Part shown: in pieces, positions 34,336 to 47,900 of the stretch | Layout: every line of letters starts with the position of its first letter | How positions within the stretch are numbered: the stretch's first letter is position 1 | Source: Trichuris trichiura | Lineage: Eukaryota; Nematoda; Enoplea; Trichinellida; Trichuridae | Assembly (NCBI GenBank): GCA_037903355.1 | Contig: JBAJFE010000048.1 | Span: 62,001-126,000 of the forward strand | Length of the DNA: 64,000 nt | Direction: 5' to 3' | Notes under the pieces: model-generated | Databases searched by the model: none | What the model was told of the DNA's origin: nothing | What the model saw: only the letters and a program-made list of their open reading frames with translations | Position numbers and translations under genes: made by a program

Positions 34336-35977
34336 AAGAGGTTTATTAAATGGCGAGATGCATAAAAATAACACTGTAAAATCATGCATACGCTTTTTAG
34401 GGGCTACAATGCCTGCCGAAAAAGGTGTCAATTCCAGTCTGGTGCTTCTTCTTGCTACAAACATAAACGGTAAGGGCAAACTCCGAGCTGACTACCCCGC
34501 TCAACATCTCTGGGCATTTCTCATCTCATTTTTCAGTGCCAACTCTCTCGATTCTTTCCGTTCGGCCAGAGTGCAAACAGCAACCAGCTTCATAGCTACT
34601 ACTGCGTGAAGTCGAAATATCTTTACTCGCGAAGACACGTTAAGGCCACCTCCGGCACGGTTATAGCAAAGCGAATGAAAAGAGCTGAGCTCGACGCAAA
34701 CGAATACAATTAGACTCGGTTCGCCGTATTTCACGCCATGAGAGAACGCTGCCGACGCCTAGGTGGGAGGTCGTGTAAACGAGAAAACGCGCAAGTCCTA
34801 CCGGCTAGCATAAAAGAAGCCTCTTCAAAGCGACGGAATCGGTTCTGTAAGCAGGAATCTCCAATGCACAGTAATGAAGAACTTCGCTATGTTGAGTAAT
34901 AGCACATTCAGGCACTGATGGTTAGCGGGTCCTAGCGACTGATAGAGAGCAAACTAGCATTGCGTCCACATACCACGTCACGGCTAAAGCGGTCAACTTC
35001 CCACTTAACAGAGGTGGTCGATGCATAGAGGTTGTCCTTGTGCTTATTAACGTGCGGACAAATCAACTGGCCTAAATTCAGTCAACTTATGGAGGTGGCC
35101 GACATATAATAGGGGTGGTCAACTTAGGAGGTTCAGCTGTAGTTAGCTCTAAAATTTCTTTTCCCTTCCTTCCTTGCGTACTCGACGGCATGTTTCCTCA
35201 GGCCCTTTCCGTGCGATCAATTTCCATAGCCTTTTAATCGCCTACGGTCGTACGCTTTTGCAAATCTAACTTTCGTTGGACCGTTCGTTTGCATGAGATC
35301 ATGTGCTAGCGTTTTCACTGGCACGGAAACGAAGCCACCATCAAAAGAAAGCCTTGGAAACATGGCTGGCGAAACGTGATGCAGAATACGCCCTGAGATG
35401 AACTCAAAGGAGGTTGTCCAGTGGAGAATGCTAGTCGATGAAGTACTCAGTTGCCGACCAATGCGTCCAGTGAAACCGTTCCACATTGAAAGCGAGCCCT
35501 AAGAAAAAACGCAGCAACGCAACCTGAGAAAACATAACAGCACGAAAGCGCCTATAGAAGGAAATCTTCAAAATGTAGGCAGAGGAAAATAACATGTCCT
35601 GATCTGAAGCGAAGGAAGGCTGTCTACTGGCGACCGTCATTAAATCAGACGCAGACTCGACTGGTGTGAATCAGACCATGCATCGAACGAACCCGTAGAA
35701 GCACGCTGCATTCGAAACTTGATCAAGTTAAAACTGTATTTAGTTTTCTGTGGAACAGTGCAAAAGGATTTTAGAATCTTCATCAGCCTTCAGCATGTAA
35801 TAAGCATCGAAATCCATTGTGTCCTGAACATCAACAGTAATGCGTCACCCAAGTCTGCATTGAAGAAACCTGAATAATAATAGCAATAACATTTGTTTCG
35901 GAACCATTATTGCTTTACTTGATTATCTGATTATATATAGTTGATGCTTACATTCGAAGTCATTCATAATAATAAAC
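34336..35977. other. EIPR1 upstream region; no transposon recognised
   Basis: This is unusually free of recognisable repeats for this window. It should contain the EIPR1 promoter, but I see no diagnostic core element. A possible divergent gene is listed separately. Confidence 0.45.
35222..35640 (-). CDS. Hypothetical small gene divergent from EIPR1
   Basis: Minus-strand frames read MFSQVALLRFF and, after a possible short intron or in a second frame, MWNGFTGRIGRQLSTSSTS...SFDGGFVSVPVKTLAHDLM and KVRFAKAYDRRRLKGYGN before a stop. An Arg/Ser-rich start resembles a mitochondrial presequence, and the basic C-terminus resembles small mitochondrial ribosomal proteins. I could not identify a family. 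Exon structure is uncertain. Confidence 0.35.
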
Positions 35978-38900
35978 ATGGAAGTGGACAATGAACATTC
36001 CTTGATTTTTGGGCTCGATCTTCAGGTTAGCCACAATCATCTACATTTTAATCGTAGACGTTTGTTGCGAACCTAGAGAATACCTAGTTATGCTTTTTAT
36101 ACATGTGTTCAGTTTTACTGTTATTCAGGCGCGGTCTTTGGCAGCTGTCACAAGTAAAAATGACAAATCGGTTTTCATCGCTGGAACACAATCGCTGAAA
36201 TTTCCGAATCAGGTAATTTACTTTATTCGATAGTGTTATTTCGTTAGAATGACAAGAAAGTTGGGCACTAACGGTTCTAAATATTCTCATTCTTTTTGCA
36301 ACGGATCTTGCAAGTACGCTTGCGTAGAGGCTATTGCCACCTCAACTGAACCTCGAAAATGAATCCCAACGATAAATCAGTAAACGTGTTTCATGGAACA
36401 CTGGTAAACAACAAAATGGTTATACCTTGCAACTGAAGAGTTCTGTTTTCGCAGTTGTCAACTAGGGAACCTTGAAAACTTTTTACCGGTTTTTATTGGA
36501 CACGTTTGAATAATGTTTTTCTTTTCATGATTAATCTGTTTCTTTTTAAGGAATATGTCCTGTTAAGGATACAATAAACTTTTAATCTTCGAAGCTTTCG
36601 GACGGCGTGTGACCCGTCAGCGGTACTTCAGTCAAAAAAATGTTTGTCTTTTGAGTCAAGTAAATACAGAGGTCCGGACGTATGGTGAGTTTGACAGCGA
36701 TACACATTCTCTGCGAAATGTAATCGCTGTATAATTTATTCTTTCCTAACGTTAGCAACAAACCGTACGGTAGTCTTGCCATGAAAAAGACCAAATAGCT
36801 TATATTCTAGCTGCGTAGTTCGTCCTGCCCCCTTGAATTCCTTCCGGAACGGTTATCATACCTAGTAATCCTTCGAAGCTTGGTACTACAGAATCTAGCT
36901 GCGAGATAAAGACATCAATGAGACTGCGCTTGTCCAGTGGGGTTAGCCATCAGAGTCCAGGCCGTTAGATACAAAAGAAGATGTAAGTAAGATGCTCTTT
37001 CTTTGAACGCCTGGGAGACGCCTTGCTTTAGTGAGCTAAGCGATGTACTGGTGCGCAGAATGGGTACAGAGCAGGAGAAATATAAAACACAGAGGCACAG
37101 TTAAGCAGAGATAGTGAAGATTACACAAACACATCCAGAACTACGGCAGAAACGTTTGGCGCATCAGGAATCAATTTACCACTTTCTGTAGGTGGGCGCA
37201 GATTCCATGGAGACCAGCCAGTCCTACGGTTTCCTGAACTTGTTGGTAGCGAATCTTCTCGCCTTAAAATGTTAGGGTCCGCAGCTGCCGGAGCTTTATC
37301 TAAAAACACTGTTGTAGAGAACTGTCTCTCCCTTTTCTTCGCTTCATCGAATAAATCTTGTAGCGGCTTCAACGAAACCGCTATTCCTAGTGTAACCATG
37401 GTGCCACGCTCTATGGATGGATCATAGTCAGCAATCATGTCCTTTAAGCCTTTCTCCTGCCGGAAGATACTGGCAAGCTTTTGCAGCATCCTGTCTGAGG
37501 GTGTTTAAACTCCTGTAGCTCCCATAACGTCGTCGTCGCTGCCCATAGGTGATTGCATTAGTTCCTCGAGTTCCTCTTTGGTGAACGGTTTTCCACAGTC
37601 TTTAGTGTGCTCCCTGATATATCGTCTTCTATCATGTTGGAGAAACACTCACTTCCCAACTCCTTGGCAACATTCACTACGTCCATGACCTCCTTGTCCA
37701 TGGCACCTCGGCCCTTGCATTCACTTACTGCGCCTCCCCACAAACGCTCCCAGCAATCATTGAATGTTGGAGGCTTTATCTCGTATACTGGCGTGTAAAA
37801 GATGACGTCGCTATTTCACGCCTGACAAACCGCGTTGTATAGAATCTGCGCATAACAAGAACTGACTGTAGTTAAAAAATGCTCAGTTAATGGATGACTG
37901 ACAAATGTCAGTAAGGACGAGAATGAAGGTCATAAATGTTTAATGTATTAGACCTATCAGAACATATTTGTCACTTTCGTACACATTTTTGGTCTTTTTT
38001 TTCACACTCATGCAACTCACATACCCGCTAGGAAAAACGTTGTTTTCAGTGGAACTCATGCAAACGTTCATATCAATATTAAGGGAAAATGAATTCTGAA
38101 TACTCTAATGACATAAACACGCAGAATGTGTTTTCATCCTTACTCATGACAGTCAATTCATCTAATGGTTAGGCATCCGTTCGGTGCCATGAGGGAATTT
38201 TTCATCACAAGTTTAGTACTGTGAAATTGTATAATATCTGCGAGGTCCGTGTTATGTCATCTGGTTCTGCTGAAAAAAATAAGACGAAGAGGAAGGTGAT
38301 TACCGTTGAGACGAAACTCAATCTCATTGCATTGCGTGGAATTAGCAAACCGGTAATAGACATCGCACGTAAGTTACTACTTCCGTAATGGATGATCTCA
38401 GCAATCTTGAGAGACAAAACGCGAACCGCTGTAGCAATGAAATTGTCAACGTTAGTCAGACCTACTATCACCACTGAGAACAGAACTGGGCTGGTTAATG
38501 ATATAGTGAGGTTACTTGTCATACAGATGAAATGTGAAATACAAAAGAACGTTTCTCTTATCCTAGGGGCGATCTAGGAAAAAGTGAGAAATGTTTCTGA
38601 TACGCCGAAGGACCGGCTGACTGATCCTACGCATGCCGAAATGTTTGAGCTAAGTCGCGGTTGTTTTCAGCTTTTCAGAAGGTGTAATAATTTCCGTAAT
38701 GTGAAAATCAGCGCTGGGAGAGCATGTGCCTATATTGAAAGTGCTGGAGTCTTAAAAGGCGAGCTGGATCAGATAATTTCAAGCGAGGAAGGAACATTTT
38801 CCGGAGCAAATATTCAATGTCAGTTAAATGAACTTGCTTTGCTAGTGTACGCCGGAGCCTACTTACATTCAGCAGCAGTTCAAGGCAGTGCCATTAAGCA

Positions 38901-41900
38901 AGGATAATAAAGATCTAATAACGTTGGTTGTGGGTGGAAATGCTTCAGAATTCAGTCCAAAAGTGTTCCTGTTTTTTGACTGTTTATTGGTAAATGAAAA
39001 TAAATGCTTTGTACCCTTCCGTAATAAAATCGTTCCTGATCAACCACTGAGAAAAGCCTATACTTTTAATGCAGTGATGGGGAAGGGTGCCGATCCAGGA
39101 ATAGTTTGAAGTCCAGGGAGCAATATTCGCGAAAAAAGCGAATGAGAAGCGGTAAAAAGGCTAACAGGTTGATATCGCGTCCCTGGCGGGGATATGGGGC
39201 CGGATGAGATCCTCGCTTATCTTCTCACGACCGACAGGACAGGCGCATTGGTACAGTGTCCTCTAAGCAAATCGGTCGATCATTTTATCTCGCTATTTCC
39301 AAGAAGCAAAAATTTTGCATGAAAGACCATCTGGAAGCGCTAGTGTTTCTCGCACACTGCTGCAATAATTGCTCCCAAATCATTGCGGTTCTATAAATAA
39401 TTTAGCTTCTTCTATGACCCCGTAGTTTGGGTTCGTTTTCACGTTGTCAAAGACGGGGTGGAACTTCGTAATATTGTTGTGCTACTCGTACGCTGTTTTG
39501 GGAAGTTGTTTTGCTTGACTCGTCACCTTCCTAATTTTAAGGAATCCCGTACAAATGCATCGATGGTATCGCGACCGTTCCCGTGCATAGCAGAGACTTG
39601 AGGCCTGGCTTTATTGATGCGTATTTTTTAACTGCATGCTATCTACGTCCATGTTGTTTTCACACGCCCAGAGCCATGACGGCTGTCTAAAAGCTGGAAA
39701 AAGAGGCGATAACGGACGAGGCTTTGTGTGGCACTGCTTTAAAAAATTCAAACCAGAATAGGCTACCCGTTTATTAGGGCCATAACAAGAAAGTCTGGAG
39801 GATACTAGCGCTGTTTGAGGGCTGGTTTTTGAATTATTTCATCCCAGAGAAGAGACAGCTTCACTCGAAAAAGAATCTGCGGATCAGAAATAGTGCGTAA
39901 TATTTGCGACAGACTTTTAAGCAGTTACTAGAAGCGATCGAATCTGGCAGGACACCCAAGCTTTAAAAAGATTTTAAAATTCCTCCGAAACGTCGACGTT
40001 GCGTGAAAAGAAGTCACGCAGCAATGTATGAACGCTTTGGAAGAAGGCGTTGAAAACAGGGGCATGCACATTCGCAGGTTTTAAGAAGAACTGTAAAGTT
40101 GATGAAGCGATAGGCCACTGCGATTTGCAAACGAACCACAGTTAGTCCTAAAAAAGAGGTTTCATCAACTTATAAACGTTGAGACTAAAGAATTTACGAA
40201 TGAGTATCTAATAGAATTGGACGGAAAGAAGCTGAGGCAGAGGAAGGATTATAGTTAGTGTAACAATGAGATTCAGAGCAAAAAATTTTGCTGAGGTTTT
40301 TGCTGTTAGAAGCATCGCCGTACAGATGTTAGAAGAAATGGCTGACTGTTGCAAGAGATTTGCGAAAGCTGATCGACGGGTTCACGATGCTTTCTCTTGG
40401 TATAGGGAAATAAACAAAGGAGTAAAGAGTTTTGTCTTTCTTTTTTCTTTTCTTCTTCGTAACCGGTTTTTTTGTAAATCTTTTTTAAAAAATTTCTACA
40501 GTTTTCAACCTGTTTCTTGTCACATAATGTTTATTGTTATGAACGTTGCTTGCGGAGCTTTCGGGCCATTCCAGGACCCGTCCTCAGCGCGACGGGTAAA
40601 GAGTGCAGAAACAAAACTTGATGCATTTCTAAAGCAGCCAACGCCTGGTACACTATCAATCATCGCAGAGTGTTTTCCAGGTATCATTGAGCCAAGCAAG
40701 GAAAGAAGTTTATGGTGTTTTCCTACAACGTTGCTATCTTCTTGTAAATATCAGTTGAGTGCACCGAGCATTGTTACATATCGGTGAACTCTTGTACGTG
40801 CATGCACATTAACAGTTGCCATATGCGGAGTTCCATTTTAATAACTCCAAAATAGAATTGCTGTATTACAAGGTAGGCTGCTATGGCATGACGTCCCTCA
40901 ACTGTAAGCTAATTCAAAAGTGCAAACTCGTCAAGACAGGCTGCACGAACAGCTAACGTTGGTCCACTCTAATCTTTGGAAGGCGTCCGTTATAGTTCGT
41001 ATCCGTTTCCCCATGAAGGCGTCTTACCGTGTTCATTCGCGGTGCCTATGCTAAAATCTGTTGATAACGTGTGGTTTAACTTCATCCTGAGCGTGTGCTT
41101 AGGCTTAAACGTATATCAGTCATAACATTGAACAAGTTTGCTCCCAGCGGAGAGTAGCAGCAAAACTTCCACTTAAGAAGAAACTGCCGCGGTTCGGTTC
41201 CGGATTAAATGCGTTGCTTACGCGTCTCGACTTAAGATGGAAAGCTTGGGACGAAACGGCATGGTAAGTCGTATATACCCGCTGTAGATGTAAGCTTGTA
41301 AATATTTTTCATGCTTTTCACAGAAACAAACCGTTTATTGTTCTTCTAACTTTATAGCGTAACTGTCGGGAACAGCCTTTTCTGGTCTTCAGAGACATCG
41401 TATAATAAATGCTCTAGAGCAGCCATTCTCAACGGGGGGCCTGGGGCCCCCAAGGGGGGCCGAGAGGGTGTCAGGGGGGGCCGAAATCGAAAATTTTTCA
41501 GAGGGGGGGGGGCAGGAGGCCGTCAAGGGGGGCTGAAAAGCCTTATTGGAACAAGCGTAGTTAGGTAGATCGGAAGGGTGAAAATTTATGCCAGTCCTCT
41601 ATAGAGGATTGGTTAACCCTTAGCAGCATCCCTTTATAGAGGATTGGCATAAATTCTCACTCGACTCGACGAAGTTGTTTCATTGTTAGTTTCGAAGAAC
41701 CCCAAGTGCTCTTTTCAAATGATTTGACGACTATATATTCGCATTGTATCATTGCATTAACTTGATCCTAGGAGGTTGCCGTTGAAAGCTGATTGGCTCT
41801 TATATAAAAAACGCAAAAATTAATCGACCAATAGGAAAAGGGGGGCCTGGAACCTGAGGACACCTTCCAAGGGGGCCCTAGCGCAGAAAAGGTTGAGAAT

Positions 41901-44900
41901 GGCTGCTCTAGAGACCACAATGACGCCTACTGAAGACGTACTTTAAATATTGCAAGTTTATAGTTGATTGAAAGGAGCTGCGCATTGACAACTGGGCATT
42001 GATCGTATGCCAACGGAGAGCGGTTAGCAACATTTATTCCGAACACAGCAAACGCAGCAGTGAGCTGCAAGAAAGAGAAATAAGAATAAACCGGCAGCAA
42101 AGCGTACTCTTGTGCAGTGAATCCTAAAGTGGCCGATATCGCCCCCTTGGGGGGATGGAAGCTGAGAGTGCGCTTAAGGGGGAGGATAATGCTTTCGAGA
42201 GGCGTAATGTGTTCTAAACGATTTATGAAAAGTTAGGGGATTAGTGAACGGTTTAGGGAAGCGCAGCTGCTACGTCCCATGGGTTTTTTCGTCATCGCCT
42301 GCTGCTCCATTTTCCTGATGGTGGAACAGCAAGATAGGACTTGCGAAAAGTGGACAAAATCATCCGTATAATCTATCACGATTTTGTATTAACGTTGGTT
42401 ATGGAACAATGAATTTACCATTTCTGGTGAATTATTATGACAGTTCCTGTGTTAAGTGGCCAAAACCAGTAACTATTGATCGAACAAGAACTTTGAGCAG
42501 CGGGCGTTAACGAGAAAAGACCATTTGTATCTGTCCAGACTTCAGCCATAATGTTTCGATGCTTTTTACCGAAGCTTTCGAAGTCGTCTTAATGAGCTTT
42601 TGAGAGAAAAGAAAACCTGAAGTGGATGAATAAAAGAACGCATTAGCAAACGTGCAAAGTTTCGCGTTTTGTCACCTCCCAGAGCGAGCTTTGTAGATAC
42701 AGTAACCCACATTTTCCATTATTCGTGTAACTCTCTTTGTGTCTCAGTCGCGCTGTCAGGCTTTAGTAATAGTGGTTTCTTCTGAACGAACGGAATGAGT
42801 GGAAAAAAATGTGAGGACAGCCACAAAATTGCCATCTGAATAAAGCCCGCAGTAACAATTCGCTTGTGCATGATGACTCGTCTAATAAGAAAATGGCTTC
42901 TCTTTAGTCACATTGGGATATTCCGTTAAGAGTCAAAGTTGTGAAATTTGCTATCTTCTGCTACGCTGGAGGAAAATTATCGGTTACTTTTTTTTCATGA
43001 AGTTTCATTACTAATCGCAAAATCTCAGAAGCTGCATAGCTTTTGGGAAGATTTGTTGCTTCCCGTTATCAGTGAAATTCCATGGAAGTTGCCGCACACA
43101 TCACCTACTGAAATAATCAGAAAGATCCCCTTGAGCAATAATACGGGGCAGAGCAGAATCGGCAAATTAAGAAGTGACATTGAAGAAATTATACAGTTTT
43201 TTGAGATCTACATCATTTGCCTTGAAATTTGATGAATTCACATTGCCTGGCAATAGGATATTACTGTTATCCTACATTCGCTTTTTAAAAGACGATCGTT
43301 TAACAGCGATTATTATTGTTTCCCGAAGAACATGTAACTAGCACTAGAGTAGAGTTAATATTTCGCGCCGTGGAGAAATTTTTCAAAAAAAAATTTCTTT
43401 CTTAGGAACGTAATAACTGCAGATACTGAAGGAACGCAATCCATTGTAGGAAGCCACGGTGCTTTCATTTGTGCATTTGAAGTAAGTGGTTCCGTGTCTA
43501 TTAGCGATTCAATGCGTGTTTCACCGGCAGTATTTAATGGCAAAGCGTCAAAGCGACCGTTTGGGTTGCTCAATGCAGTTTGTCATTGCAGCAGCGAACA
43601 AAATCATGAGTAAATCGTTGAATGAGAGATTAGTTAGTTCTGAAAATGTAGTTTCTTTGTACAAGACTGTAGGTTTTCATGATTAATCTATTTTTTCACG
43701 GAGTATGTCCTGTTAAGGATACAATATACAGGCGGCCCTCGTTATCCGCGGATTCTATACAACGCGGTTCGTCCGGGGTGAAATACTGACGTCATCTTTT
43801 CACAAAAACATGCGCACCGCTGGCTGGCATTATAGTTGCAGTAATGTCGTTGCCTGCCTGAGCAGTAGCGTGATCGTCTGTCCGGGCGCGAAAGATTTTT
43901 TCTGCCTACAACGCTCTCTAACCGTGCACAATGCTAATGAGGCCTTGTCATTTTTCTGATTGTTCGTTATTGCTTCGTGCGCGTTGTCGAGTCTATTCGC
44001 TGTGCGCGAACATCAGTTTCCCTCCAGCATGGTAGGTCTGAACTTTCGCGTCGTTTAACTGGTGTCGCATAGGAAGATGGCTGACAGAAGGCAAGTAAGC
44101 GGTTCCTCTAGGGCTAAGAGACAATGTAGCGTCCTTACTCTTCATGAAAAAGTAGAAGTCCTTGATCTTTTGAAAAGCGGATTGTCATTTGCCGAAGTGC
44201 ACCGCAGGATCGGGAAGAATGAATCCAGCATTCGTACGATAAAACGGAAGGAAGCTGAGATTCGAGAAAACGTGCATCCTGACCCTTTACTGGGGAAGAG
44301 AGCTGCTGTGGCTCGCAACAAAGTCTTCGTGAAGGCCAAAAAACCGTTAAGCGTTTGGATAGGGGACATGTCGCGGAAGAATGTTTTCGTTGACGAGAAA
44401 GTTATTCGGGAGAAAGCGCTGAGCTTATAGTAGCACTTATCTGGCGTGGTTGCAAAGGAGGAGAGAAAAATGTTTTCTGCTAGCAAAGGATGGCTAGCAA
44501 AATACGTGAAGCGCTTCAACCTCAATAACTTAAAGAACACTGGGAAAACGGCATCGGCTTATTTCGTAGCTGCCTCGACGTTCCTGAAGAAATTCAAGGG
44601 GACAGGACGAAATACGCAGCTAGAATATATGCTATTTAGCCTTTTTCATAGGGTAGCCTATATAACGCGGAATTCAACTTAACGCGGTAAAATGCTCGAA
44701 ATGTTGGACGAATTAACCGCGGATAACGAGGGCCGCCTGTACTTTTGATCTCCGATGCGTTTAGGCTGCGCGTGACCCGTCCTCGGCGGTACAAAAGTAA
44801 TGTAAGATAGCAAATGCCTATTGTATCTGCATTTGTTTCAGAGTTAGTTATTTTCAAACGAAATCTGGAATGTTGCGAGTTTTGTCAGTTTTCACTTTTC

Positions 44901-47900
44901 GCTCCACTCAAGAAAAATGCAGAAGTCGCTGATGATGACATTTGGTGTACTGCTATCACTTGGAAATGCCTCGCGCAGACTTCACAAAACCATTCAGTGA
45001 CATTCCATCAAATTTCAGGTTGGGTTATAGAATCATTATTCAATGTGAAAGAGGCAGAAACCGAATTGCAAGAACTGCAAAACAATGAATAGTTAAAACC
45101 GAAGTTCAGGACCGGATATCACCAGTTTTGGAGGCAGCGACAAGTAGCAGGACTTCATCCTAAGTTATGTTCTGCTACGAAAAAGCTTCGTATCGCTTTT
45201 CCGTCGTAATACTTAGGTGAACGTGGGTTCAGTGCAGTTACTGACCCGCTAAGTAAGAAAAGGAATCAGCTACAAATAGTGAAACGAGGCGAGGCAAGAA
45301 TAATGTTCACAAACATTAATCCCAATAGCAAGTGGTCACCAACGGAAAATATTAATCCTGATGTAAAAAAGCCGGTTTCACTTTATCAGGCACATCCTTC
45401 GCATTGAAAAATTGATTACGTTATGATAATTATAATAAACGATTGCGTTAGATTTCTTTGACGGAATGCTTGTCCCGTTGAAAAATTTTAATTTCAGTTT
45501 TTCCGGAGCTTTCGGGTCAAACGCGACCCGTCTTCAACGGTGTTAAAATGATGTAATGAGTATTGTGCGGAGGTGACGTACGAAATGTTATAACTGTTTA
45601 AAGGCGAGTGTTTTACAGTCGATTTCTTGGAGTCCTCCTCTGTCTATCAGCTAGCTATTTCTCCTGTTGTGCATATATGTTGTTATTCATGTAGTTAATT
45701 CATTTTCCAGATTTTTCGTCCATTTCTGATCCGCTTGTTCTATCTTTGTGGTGTGTACATGTTGCCATCTTCTAACTAGGTAGTTCATTTTTAAAGTTCT
45801 TCTCCATTGTTCTTTTTATGGTTTATCCATTTCTGGTTTTTGATTCTGGTGTGCATTTGTTCTGTGCAATTTGTCCATTTTTGCCGTGGTAGTTTTCGTC
45901 AGTAGTTTTTGTTTTGTGTATTTAGTCAAGTGAACAGCAGTTGGCGCGGGTGACAATGTTTGTCCATAGTTCATTTATTTCTGCTCCTTAATCTCGGTTG
46001 TATGTCTCGTTGTGCCTGATGTATAGGGCTTCTTTAATTTTCCGTAAGCGCGCATTGCTTTCGTAGCATAGAACTTTTGGCTGAAGAGCTTGGTTGCAAT
46101 GTGAGGCGTGTTCCACAACAGCAGAGGTCTGTTTTCCTTTTTTCAGGGTGATTTTTGGGTTCGATATTGGTCTTCCACGACGTCTTGCAGGATTGTTGTC
46201 GTTGCTGAGACTATTTTTTGCGCTTTTATAAGTGACTAGCTTCTTAGTGTGTTCATTGAATCTTAGGGTATTGCCCGTTTCCCCGATGTACACCCCTGAA
46301 CAAGGGCATTTGATTGCGTAGAGCAGCCCTGTTCTTTTGTTTTTTGGGATTTTTGTTTTGCCCTTCCGGAGAATTGTCCTGAGGTTGGGGAAAACTTTTG
46401 AAAACGACTCGGAACCCTAACCGTTTTCCTAGCTGGACAATCTTTTCGCCTAGTCCTGCCACATAGGGGATAACCAACCGTGTGTCGGGCAAGATGTTTG
46501 ATTGATGTGATTCCTGGTTGTGAAGCTTGCGCTTGAATACTTGATCGATGGAAGATTTTGGATAGTTGTTTTTGTAAACGCAACTTCTTGGTACGGGACT
46601 GGGGAGTTTCACTTATCTAGTAGTCCAAGATCTTTCATCGACCAAGTATTCAAGCAGAAGCTTCACAACCAGGAATCACATCAATCAAACATCTTGCCCG
46701 ACACACGGTTGGTTATCCCCTATGTGGCAGGACTAGGCGAAAAGATTGTCCAGCTAGGAAAACGGTTAGGGTTCCGAGTCGTTTTCAAAAGTTTTCCCAA
46801 CCTCAGGACAATTCTCCGGAAGGGCAAAACAAAAATCCCAAAAAACAAAAGAACAGGGCTGCTCTACGCAATCAAATGCCCTTGTTCAGGGGTGTACATC
46901 GGGGAAACGGGCAATACCCTAAGATTCAATGAACACACTAAGAAGCTAGTCACTTATAAAAGCGCAAAAAATAGTCTCAGCAACGACAACAATCCTGCAA
47001 GACGTCGTGGAAGACCAATATCGAACCCAAAAATCACCCTGAAAAAAGGAAAACAGACCTCTTCTGTTGTGGAACACGCCTCACATTGCAACCAAACTCT
47101 TCAGCCAAAAGTTCTATGCTACGAAAGCAATGCGCACTTACGGAAAATTAAAGAAGCCCTATACATCAGGCACAACGAGACATACAACCGAGATCAAGGA
47201 GCAGAAATAAATGAACTATGGACAAACATTGTCACCCGCGCCAATTGCTGTTCACTTGACTAAATACACAAAACAAAAACTACTGACGAAAACTACCACG
47301 GCAAAAATGGACAAATTACACAGAACAAATGCACACCAGAATCAAAAACCAGAAATGGATAAACCATAAAAAGAACAATGGAGAAGAACTTTAAAAATGA
47401 ACTACCTAGTTAGAAGATGGCAACATGTACACACTACAAAGATAGAACAAGCGGATCAGAAATGGACGAAAAATCTGGAAAATGAATTAACTACATGAAT
47501 AACAACATATATGCACAACAGGAGAAATAGCTAGCTGATAGACAGAGGAGGACTCCAAGAAATCGACTGTAAAACACTCGCTTTTAAACAGTTATAACAT
47601 TTCGTACGTCATCCCCGCACAATACTCATTACATCATTTTAATACCGCTGAAGACGGGGTCGCGTTTGCCCCGAAAGCTCCGGAAAAACTGAAATTAAAG
47701 TTTTTCAACGGGACAAGCATTCCGTAAAAGAAATCTAACATGAAACTCCCAGGTCCCGTACCAAGAAGTTGCATTTACAAGAAACGATTACTGACATGAA
47801 GTTCCACTGTATTCTCATTAACCATTTGTCAAAGTTCATAGTTTTCGCCTTACTGGCGTTCAAAAAGTCTACAATAATTAACAACACAGGTCCGTAATCC

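Larger units (their letters stand above)
42948..45400 (+). pseudogene. Second hAT transposase (ZBED-like) remnant, interrupted
   Basis: The first part has [18 protein letters not shown] and, in a second frame, [20 protein letters not shown] (first DDE aspartate). [20 protein letters not shown] follows at about 43580. A PLE fragment with a nested Tigger splits it. After 44815 it continues with [20 protein letters not shown] and ends in the hAT dimerisation block [20 protein letters not shown] near 45230. It is a different subfamily from the 1068/3003 element. Stops and frameshifts abound. Confidence 0.82.
45448..47738. mobile_element. Penelope-like head-to-head palindrome (about 1.1-kb arms)
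   Basis: The left arm 45448-46562 and right arm 46628-47738 are near-perfect inverted copies around a 65-bp centre. Each arm encodes the C-terminal part of a PLE protein ([30 protein letters not shown], then a [16 protein letters not shown] core and an [18 protein letters not shown] tail), plus a 3' UTR, a hammerhead-like motif and a tip. The centre contains a stray PLE tip (GGTACGGGACTGGGGAG). Both outer ends are 3' ends of the element. AAACGATT near both edges may be a short target duplication. Confidence 0.9.
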
